From: Proales similis
Lineage: Eukaryota > Rotifera > Eurotatoria > Ploima > Proalidae
Assembly (NCBI GenBank): GCA_019059635.1
Contig: JAGVRJ010000006.1
Span: 248,001-312,000, forward strand
Reading direction: 5' to 3'
DNA: 64,000 bases
Part shown: in pieces, positions 56,324 to 64,000 of the stretch
Position numbering within the stretch: position 1 is the first letter of the stretch
How the letters are laid out: each line of letters begins with the position of its first letter
Notes under the pieces: generated by a model
Database searches by the model: none
What the model saw: the letters and a program-made list of their open reading frames with translations, nothing else
What the model was told of the DNA's origin: nothing
Program-made: the position numbers and the translations under genes

Positions 56324-59300
56324 ATGGGCAAAAGCGAAGTTGAGTCAGTGAGCAGTAGCAACAAGGTCTGTATCTGCTTTCTTTTCTTCGGCCAAAAATT
56401 CATTCAAGCTCACTGACACGACCTGAGCAGACGGTGCACATCGAAGGCGAGGACGAGGAACGCGAGACTTGGAGCGGAAAATTCGACTTTTTCCTCTCCA
56501 TTCTGGGCTATGCCGGTAATCTTGGCGCCTGTGCATGGCCAAAAATATTTGACCTTGACAATTGAGTTTAGTCGGACTTGGTAAATTCGATTCAATCGGC
56601 AACATACGTGTTGTGTCTTAATTTAAAAAAAATGCTTCTCATCGAGCAGGTGCTGTTTGGAGGTAGCTAGGCAAGCTTCTTTCCGCACTGTCCACAAAAT
56701 TTGATCGAATTCATTGCCGCTAGGTTTCCATACTTGTGCTACCGAAACGGAGGCGGCGTTTTCCTCATTCCGTTTGTGATTTTCCTGGTAATCATTGGAA
56801 TGCCGTTGGTTTTTCTCGAACTCTCGGTCGGTCAGTTCACGTCGAACGGTGAGAAAGCTTTCTTTGCCCATTTGACCTAGCGACTGATGCATTCACTACA
56901 GGTCCCTTGTCGAGCTGGACTATGGTTCCTGTATTCAGAGGTTGGCCAATTATTCATTTGCTCCTCTCGTTTGCCAATCGACTCAATGAGCCCAAAGGAA
57001 TCGGCCTTTCAATGAACATTGTGAACGCCTACTTGGCCATCTACTACAACATGGTCATGGCCTACTCATTTTACTTTATTTTCTTGTCCCTCAAGTCGAT
57101 CGGTTCGAGACTGCCCTGGGACAAGTGCAATCCGGCCTGGTCGAGTCCAAGTGAGCCTCCTCTCTGCCTTTCACTGTTCTCGCTCTGGCCTTGTGACGCT
57201 CTGGCCTTGTGACACTCTGCCTGTTGAAGACTGCGTGGACGACTACAGCGCAGAGAACTTTCGCTTCGACAGCTGCGTGAGCAACTCGACGCTCAAGTGC
57301 GACAACGGCCAGTGCTACAACGCGACTGCCCTGGACGGCTCTCCTGCCGTCTGCGGCCTCAACACCACTCTTCTGTAAGCGTCGTGCGAACGGTCGTGTC
57401 GATGCGGGCTTCAACACTCTTGAGCAGGCAACACGTGGGCTGGTGGAATCCGACCTTTCCGAGTCAGGACTTTTGGAAGTAAGTGAAAGCGAAAAATTCG
57501 ACGGCCAAACGAGAAGCAAAGACGAGTCTGATTGTAAAGCAAAGTGATTCTTCAAAAGAGCAGCGGCATCGAAGAGTCCGGCGGCTTTGTGACTCCTCTA
57601 CTGATTGCTCTTGCCATTGCGTGGATAATCGTATTCCTTATGGTGGTAGGCGGCACCAAGGTCAGAGACTTGAATCGCGAGCTCGATACTTGTGGCTGCG
57701 TTCAATGAACTGCGCCACTCAAGGTTACCGGCAAGCTGGTCTACTTCACAGCCCTCTTTCCATATGTGGTGCTGGTCATCTTGGGCATTCGTGGATGGAT
57801 GCTGCCCGGCGCTGAGATCGGCATTCGTTTCTACATTTTTCCCGACTTTTCTCGCCTCAGCGACATTGGCATTTGGGTCGATGCGGCTGGTAAGCTCCCC
57901 TCTCTCTCTCTCTCTCTCTTTGCGGCTTTGTTCAAGATTTAACTCTTTTCCTCTCTCTGCTCTGTGTGCAGCGCAAGTCTTTTTCATTCTCAGGTGCCAC
58001 ATCTTACAGAACATTGAATTTCGCGTCGCTCTAAACGCTGTCTAAAGCATTTCATACGGTGGCCTGGTCGCTCTCTCTTCCTACAACAAGTTTGACACGA
58101 ACGTTCTGAGGTCGGTTCCTTTACTTGACATTGGCGGCCGCATTTCTTAAATCAACGACCAACAGAGACGCAGTGATGGTGTCGGTCGCCAACAGTCTCA
58201 CCTGCATATTCGCCGGCTTCGTCGTATTTGCCTACATGGGCTATTTGTCGCAGACCACAGGCCAGAGCATCGACCAAGTGATCCAGGCCGGACAAGGCCT
58301 TGCCTTTGTCGTTTATCCCTATGCCGGTAAGTTGCCGATTCATGAGCGCGCAACGAGATAAATGAAATGATGATTAAATGAAAATCTAAAAATTCAAGTG
58401 ACCACTATCGCTGGTAAGTCGAGCTGGAGCCAACCCATTCAAGGTCGCTTCAGATTGAGATGAATCAAGGCGCCCCGTTCTGGGCAATTCTGTTCTTCCT
58501 GATGATGCTCCTGCTCGGCATGGACACAATGGTGCGTTCTTCTCTCTGCGCCAGTCGCGACTCGCATTCATCCGATTCAACTAATTCAAGATGGCCAGCG
58601 TGGAGACGATCGTCACCAGTCTGTTCGACGTCTTTCCCGTTCTCAAGTCGCGAACTGTAACCAAGATTGGCGTCATCATCTGCTCGTGTTTGGCCTTCTT
58701 CGTTCTCGGACTCCAGTTCACGCTTCGCTCTGGCACTTATTGGTAAGCAGCTTATCATCCTGTCGCCTAAATTTTCGGCTCTAATTTGCTTTCGGACAAA
58801 GGATCGGTGAGAATAAGCTGATCTACTTGAATTCAAAACTGACAATTTTCACTTTTTAAAGAGCTATTTGACAGCTACTCGGGCAGCTGGGCCGTTCTGA
58901 CCGTGGGCGCAATCGAATGCATTGCCGTCGCCTGGTTCTACGGTAACAGTCGGCGGCAACGTCACCGCCGCTTTCCGCCGCTTCGTTTTAGCCGCCCTCT
59001 TACTCGGTCCAAGGTATCGGAAATTTCACCAAGGACCTTAACACAATGGTCGGCGAGCGTATAACCAAAAACTTCTCATTCTACATTTGGAAAGCTTGCT
59101 GGCTCTTTATAACGCCCGCCCTCTTGCTGGTAAATGAATCTAAGCGACGCCTGCTGGACTCTCGAATGACACGCGTCGAAACAGATTTTGGTTGGCTTGA
59201 ACTTGGCCAGTCAGGAGCGCCTTCGCATCGACGGCTACTTGTTCCCCTACTGGTCGCACATTCTCGGCGAGATAATGACCAGTCTCACTCTGTCCGGCAC

Positions 59301-59612
59301 GGTCATCTGGGGCCTGGTCCTCATCATCGCAGCGATTGTCAAGAAACAAGTAGATTAGACGCCCTCGCCTCTTCTCCATTTCCGACTCAATTCTCTCGTC
59401 TCTCAAGTCAGTGGCAGCCCTCTTCAGGCCCGACTTTTCCAAATGGAGGCCTCGCAAGGAGGACAACTATCTGAGAATGCGCGCCGAGCACGGATTCGAC
59501 CGATCGCCCGGCTTCGAAAATTTGGTAAGTGTTCTCACCCTTCATGAGTATTGAATCGACTCTCAAGGCATTTCTCTTTTTCTAGTCGTACGAGTACGAG
59601 TCGCGTTTTTGA
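56324..59612 (+). CDS. SLC6 sodium/chloride-dependent neurotransmitter-type transporter A
   Basis: Twelve-helix plasma-membrane symporter of the SLC6 family, for amino acids or amines. The ATG at 56324 begins [14 protein letters not shown]. Exon 2 has [17 protein letters not shown]1 is spread over a 9-nt exon (56572-56580) and a 13-nt exon (56650-56662), which give VGLG and AVWR before [17 protein letters not shown]. Later parts: [40 protein letters not shown], a Cys- and Asn-rich extracellular loop 2 (about four glycosylation sites), [28 protein letters not shown] in a 22-nt exon, [13 protein letters not shown] and [13 protein letters not shown] 5-nt exon (58802-58806) is needed in [13 protein letters not shown]. 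It ends SYEYESRF. The residue that is normally Asn in GNVWRFPY is Ala here. Ligand unknown. Confidence 0.9.
57108..57466 (+). repeat. Near-identical tract shared with 62422-62780 (copy 1)
   Basis: 359 bp covering the end of one exon, an intron, the loop 2 exon, a second intron and part of the next exon. Only one difference is seen (G/T at 57384 versus 62698), inside an intron. The first intron also holds a 16-bp tandem duplication with unit CTCTGGCCTTGTGACG. Confidence 0.93.
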
Positions 59613-59817
59613 TCGTTTTTCTCAGCAATTTCTTTCCGATTTAGACTTAGACCTTTACCTGATAATAGAGCACTGCAACGTTGTTTAATCAACTCTCTGT
59701 TTCACTCTTTTAGTCTCTGACTCTCAAGCCAGACGAGCGTGCCTTAAATGCGCTCGTCTGGTTTCCTTGCCCACCAAAGAGCCAGGTTGGCTGCCTCGTT
59801 GCATAAATAGGTGACAC

Positions 59818-60936
59818 ATGGCTGGCTGCCGGTCTCCAGTTTTGTTTACAATGCAATCAGACGGCCGGATTGAGCAGTCTTGCGGCCTCGCACCAAAGGT
59901 CACGCTTGCGGGCCATGATTGGGTGGTTGACGCTCTTCTGGTGACCAGAAACGGCTATTTGGCTTCAGGAGGACAAGATGGACGCGTGCAGCTTTGGAAC
60001 ATTGGACCGCAGGCGACGAGCGATGGAAGGCCATCTGCGACACTCAAAGGCCATCGAAATGGAGTCTCTTGTCTTGTTGAGCTTGAGGACAACGAGCTCG
60101 CCACCGGCTCCTGGGACCACACGATCAAGATCTGGAATCTGAACAGCTTTGAGTCTCGGCTCACTTTGCAAGGACACCGCCACAGTGTGGAATGCTTGAC
60201 AACTCTCAGCAGCCGCTTGTTGGCCTCTTCCTCCTGGGATGGAACAGTCAAGCTATGGAACGTAAGCGGCGCAGACGACTTGTCTGCTCAAAGTCGACTG
60301 CAACTCTCAATCGACGCCCATTGCGGATGGGTAGAGATCTTGATGCAAACTCGCCACGGCTACTTGCTCACCGGCTCGAATGGCATAAAGCACGAGAGAC
60401 TAAAAGTCTGGGATTTGGACAGCGGAGGAGAGCTGCTCGTCGAATTAAACGGTGAACGTCCAACGTGCGTGATTGAGTTGGAAAGTGGGCAATTGGCTTC
60501 GCTGCACATGGACGCGACAGTTAGAATTTGGGATCTACGCCAGAGGAGTGAGGCGGCGGTGAAGAGCATTGCGGGCCATGAGCACTCGTACGGACAGCTG
60601 ATCGAGCTGAGCAACGGATGGCTGGCGAGCACATCGGTCGATCACACGATCAAGATCTGGGACGTGAGGGGCGCCCAACAGAACGGAACTATTGCGCAGC
60701 TTCAAGGCCATACAGACCATGTGGAATGCTTGATTGAGTTGAGAAGTGGACAGCTTGCTTCTGGCTCAGACGACGCATCCATTAGAATTTGGGATTTGGA
60801 TCAGTCGTCCGAGAAAGGCCTTTCAACTCGAAACCTAACGGGCCACACAAAAACGGTCACTTGTCTCCTGGAGCTGGACAACGACCGGCTGGCGTCGGCC
60901 TCTGCCGACTGCACTGTTTGCATATGGACACTGTGA
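59818..60936 (+). CDS. Intronless WD40-repeat protein
   Basis: One exon, 372 residues, all WD40 repeats. Seven or eight blades are readable, each with a GH near the start and a WD-type end (VQLWN, IKIWN, VKLWN, LKVWD, VRIWD, IKIWD, IRIWD, VCIWT). No signal peptide and no other domain. It probably forms a single propeller that docks other proteins; no enzyme role can be assigned. Repeats often share the phrase ELxxGxLASxSxDxTIxIW, which is very regular, as in bacterial or rotifer-type WD40 proteins, suggesting expansion from one unit. It sits between two SLC6 paralogs and has no introns, unlike both. Confidence 0.82.
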   Translation: MAGCRSPVLFTMQSDGRIEQSCGLAPKVTLAGHDWVVDALLVTRNGYLASGGQDGRVQLWNIGPQATSDGRPSATLKGHRNGVSCLVELEDNELATGSWDHTIKIWNLNSFESRLTLQGHRHSVECLTTLSSRLLASSSWDGTVKLWNVSGADDLSAQSRLQLSIDAHCGWVEILMQTRHGYLLTGSNGIKHERLKVWDLDSGGELLVELNGERPTCVIELESGQLASLHMDATVRIWDLRQRSEAAVKSIAGHEHSYGQLIELSNGWLASTSVDHTIKIWDVRGAQQNGTIAQLQGHTDHVECLIELRSGQLASGSDDASIRIWDLDQSSEKGLSTRNLTGHTKTVTCLLELDNDRLASASADCTVCIWTL

Positions 60937-61527
60937 CGTCACCGACTTTGTTCAATTAGCTTTTGTTGGCCCAGTCGATGTTAAATAAAGCTTAGAAAAT
61001 ATTTACGTCCCGATTTTGATCAAACAAGCCGAGCAGGAGCTGACTTGACGTTTGCTAGAGGGAGCACGGCGACTTGCTCGTCTAGGCCGTCAAGCATCGG
61101 CTCAGGAGAAAGAAGAGGCCGCCAATGTACCTGACGAGTAAATAGCGAAGAGTTGTGATCGACAAGTTAAAATTAGATCACTTGGAAATGCCAGTTGCTA
61201 AACTGCCGAATCAAAGGCCGTCGAGCAAACAAGAACCTTGATGGCATTTTGTATCTTTGTTTCTGCGCCGTCCGAATAGCTCATTTCTTTAATCACTTCT
61301 CTTCTTGTTGTTTGTTTTAAATTTAATTTAAACGAGAACAATATTTATGACGCAATTCGTGTCGCTTTGACTTTGCGCGCACGCTCGCTCGCTTCGCATA
61401 ATGGACCACAAAAAGTTTCCATTGACGGCCAAGTTCTGCTCCCAGTTTGCTTCATTTCGTTTCGATTTAGAGTAGCAGCAGGAGCAGCAGTAGCAGTGAT
61501 TCACCCGATCATAGAGCAGAAGCGCTC
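60937..61527. other. Spacer before the second SLC6 gene
   Basis: About 590 bp, with the WD40 poly(A) signal and the promoter of SLC6 B. A GAGCAGCAG run is near 61480-61495. No gene seen. Confidence 0.5.
60984..60989 (+). terminator. Poly(A) signal AATAAA of the WD40 gene
   Basis: Canonical hexamer 48 bp after the stop codon. Confidence 0.6.
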
Positions 61528-64000
61528 ATGCAGCAAGAGAATAAGGTTTTGAGTTTGGACAGACAGAGGCTTGTGCAAAAAATAAACGACGAATCAGCAA
61601 AAGATTGCAGAAATTCCAGTCGACGAGGAAACAGTCGAGCTGAGCACATTGGCCAAAGAGGCAGGGCCGGAGGAACGCGAGAGCTGGAGCGGTCGATTTG
61701 ATTTTTTCCTTTCCGCTTTGGGATACGCTGGTAAGCATTTAGAATCGAATTGAGAGGATGCGGCATTTAAACCTTTTTTACTTCAGTCGGACTAGGTAGG
61801 CAATAGACACCAATTTCAAGGTCATTTAGAGCAGCGATCGTATAAACTGTCTTCTTTCGCTTGGCTGTCGAATGATGATCAAGGTGCCATCTGGAGGTGA
61901 TCTCACTCGCAGAATGCTGCAATTTTCGCTCAATTTACTCATCAGCAATCGAACAAACAAGATTTCCTTACTTGTGCTATCGAAACGGCGGCGGCGTCTT
62001 CTTCATTCCCTACTTCATTTGCCTCTTTCTAATCGGCATTCCGCTCGTCTTTCTCGAGCTCTTTGTGGGTAAGTTCTCAGAGCGTTGACATTTCCCTTCT
62101 CTTTTACATACTCTAAACCTTCTAAATACTGCATTTAAATTTTCAAGGTCAATTCAGATCAACAGGTATCTCTGACTGCCTGAACAATACAGTCGATCCG
62201 TTCGGTAAAACAAATTCTCAAAGGTCCTCTGACCAGCTGGACGGCCATTCCTTTATTCCGAGGTTTCACTTTCCTCTAAGCGCCGCGTTTCAAGTGAGCA
62301 GATTCGAGAATTTGACAAAGGCATCGGATTGTCGATGAACATCGCCAATGGCTACGTCAATCTCTACTACAACATGATCATGGCCTATTCGCTCTACTTT
62401 CTCTACTTGTCGCTCAACACCAGACTGCCCTGGGACAAGTGCAATCCGGCCTGGTCGAGTCCAAGTGAGCCTCCTCTCTGCCTTTCACTGTTCTCGCTCT
62501 GGCCTTGTGACGCTCTGGCCTTGTGACACTCTGCCTGTTGAAGACTGCGTGGACGACTACAGCGCAGAGAACTTTCGCTTCGACAGCTGCGTGAGCAACT
62601 CGACGCTCAAGTGCGACAACGGCCAGTGCTACAACGCGACTGCCCTGGACGGCTCTCCTGCCGTCTGCGGCCTCAACACCACTCTTCTGTAAGCGTCTTG
62701 CGAACGGTCGTGTCGATGCGGGCTTCAACACTCTTGAGCAGGCAACACGTGGGCTGGTGGAATCCGACCTTTCCGAGTCAAGATTACTGGAAGTAAGCCT
62801 TTTGGTTTTGCCTCGGTTCAAATCGCTTGTCAAGCTCTTGGCTTCTAAAGCAACGCCATTCTTCAGACCAGCAGCGGCATCGAAGAGTCTGGCTCGATCG
62901 TATGGCAGCTGGTGATCGCCATGTTTTTCGCCTGGCTTCTTGTCTTCCTCATGGTGCTCAAAGGCATCAAGGTGGGTCTAAGAGGCCATTAGTAGACGAC
63001 AAGCGGCGCTCAATCGGCAAAAGGTTTCAGGCAAGCTCGTCTACTTCACAGCCCTCTTTCCGTACGTGGTTCTGCTCGTGCTCGGCATTCGTGGATGGAT
63101 GCTGCCCGGCGCTGAGATCGGCATCAGATTCTACTCAAATCCGGACTTTTCACGTCTGGCCAGCATCGGCGTCTGGAATGACGCTGCTTGTAAGTGGCCC
63201 CATTCCTTCTCTCTCCACTAATTCCTCCATTTACCAATTTCCCTTGCCCATTGCCGCCTCGAATAGCCCAAGTCTTTTTCAGTTTGAGGTAAATTCAATT
63301 TTTCCTCTCTTCGGCCCAAAAATCGCCTCACCTGGCGGCAACGATATTTAGCATCGCTTACGGCGGCCTCACTTCGCTCGCTTCGTTCAACAACTTCAAC
63401 AGCAACATCATGAGGTTCTGTTCACGCGCCGTTCTCTCAATCAACACTTGAATCGAGATTCGTTCATTTTCAGAGACGCAATCATCCTGTCGGTGGCCAA
63501 CTGTCTGACGGCCATATTTGCCGGTAACTTGACCCGTCCAGTTCGACTCAGTGCAGCCTTAAGCATAAAGTCTGGCCAGGCTTCGTCATATTCGCCTACA
63601 TCGGCTACTTGTCCTTCGTGACAGGACAAGGAGTGGACCAAGTGGTGCAGCAAGGGCAGGGACTCACTTTTGTCGTCTTTCCGTATGCAGGTGGGACGAG
63701 TCATGAGCCAAGGTGAGCCAGTTCAAGCATACATTTGTGTTTTGTAGTTACCACAGTGCCTGGCGCGCCGTTCTGGTCAATCGCCTTCTTCGTCATGCTT
63801 CTCCTGCTCGGAATCGACACCATGGTCGGTTGAGTCTGACACCGTTTCGCTCGCGCCTATTTCTAACTAGTTCGCGCAGATGACGAGTGTGGAGACGGCC
63901 ATCACCAGCATACTGGACGTGTTTCCGCAACTGAGAGCCACCAACAAGCGCAAGTACACGTTCACACTGTGTCTGGTGGTTGCACACGCAGTGCCCGGCC
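61528..64000 (+). CDS. SLC6 transporter B, cut by window end
   Basis: Paralog of SLC6 A. The likely start at 61528 (MQQENK) joins through a short intron to an acidic exon and [15 protein letters not shown]. The 9-nt (61787-61795) and 13-nt (61884-61896) exons recur and give VGLG-AIWR, then [17 protein letters not shown]. An 18-nt exon (62148-62165) gives GQFRST. Loop 2 is the near-identical tract. Then [19 protein letters not shown], a 22-nt exon (63267-63288), [50 protein letters not shown] and the start of the next membrane segment at the window edge. Compared with A, the VTTxxGAPFW segment lacks an intron, while an extra intron splits IFA|GFVIFAY. The family-typical Asn in TM1 is again Ala. 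Confidence 0.88.
62422..62780 (+). repeat. Near-identical tract shared with 57108-57466 (copy 2)
   Basis: Second copy, same length, one difference seen. Identity starts in the middle of an exon (RLPWDKC) and ends in the middle of another (PSQD). Confidence 0.93.

Overview
This is a gene-dense nuclear window from an animal with a compact genome. Most genes are split by very short introns, usually about 42-60 bp and almost all GT-AG, and genes are often only 150-600 bp apart. The gene set (delta-COP, Exo70, DIXDC1, CHIP, RHBDD1, DDX51, catalase, SHMT, tryptophan dioxygenase, MDH1B, SLC6 transporters) is metazoan. Two tandem gustatory-type receptors carry the C-terminal TYxxxxxQF signature, and one GPCR resembles the Tre1/moody/melatonin group with NR in place of DRY. 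These point to a protostome, most likely an arthropod (a mite would fit), but the species cannot be fixed from sequence alone. Some WD40 and kinesin-light-chain-like TPR proteins would also fit rotifers.

Layout. 0-11 kb: class A GPCR (+), an AT-rich TPR gene with an in-frame stop and a truncated repeat array (+), phospholipase D (+), and a second, incomplete GPCR (+). 11-17 kb: delta-COP and DIXDC1 (both -). 18.7-23.3 kb: a block unlike its surroundings, with an intronless virus-like SF2 helicase (-) divergent from a ParA-type ATPase (+) that has gained one intron. 23.5-26.5 kb: a secreted cysteine-rich WD40 protein and DDX51 (both -). 27.7-37.4 kb: TDO (+), RHBDD1 and CHIP (-), ACOT9 and Exo70 (+). 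37.6-41.3 kb: two gustatory-type receptors in tandem (-). 41.4-52.4 kb: two aldo-keto reductases (-), catalase (+), SHMT and MDH1B (-), and a third aldo-keto reductase (+). 52.5-55 kb: an uncharacterised protein and an exported TANGO2/NRDE protein (both -). 56.3-64 kb: two SLC6 paralogs (+) with an intronless WD40 gene between them; the second runs off the window.

Main points. (1) Two paralog pairs carry near-identical tracts: 450 bp with 2 differences in the aldo-keto reductases, and 359 bp with 1 difference in SLC6, spanning introns. This looks like gene conversion. (2) The SLC6 genes contain micro-exons down to 5 nt. (3) The helicase/ParA block may be horizontally acquired or come from an endogenised element. 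(4) A TANGO2 homolog has a signal peptide placing the conserved cysteine at the mature N terminus, plus a GPI-type tail. (5) Two introns are GC-AG. Gene models were spliced by eye from reading frame, homology and splice consensus. Exon ends given to the base are those that keep the frame; other boundaries are approximate.
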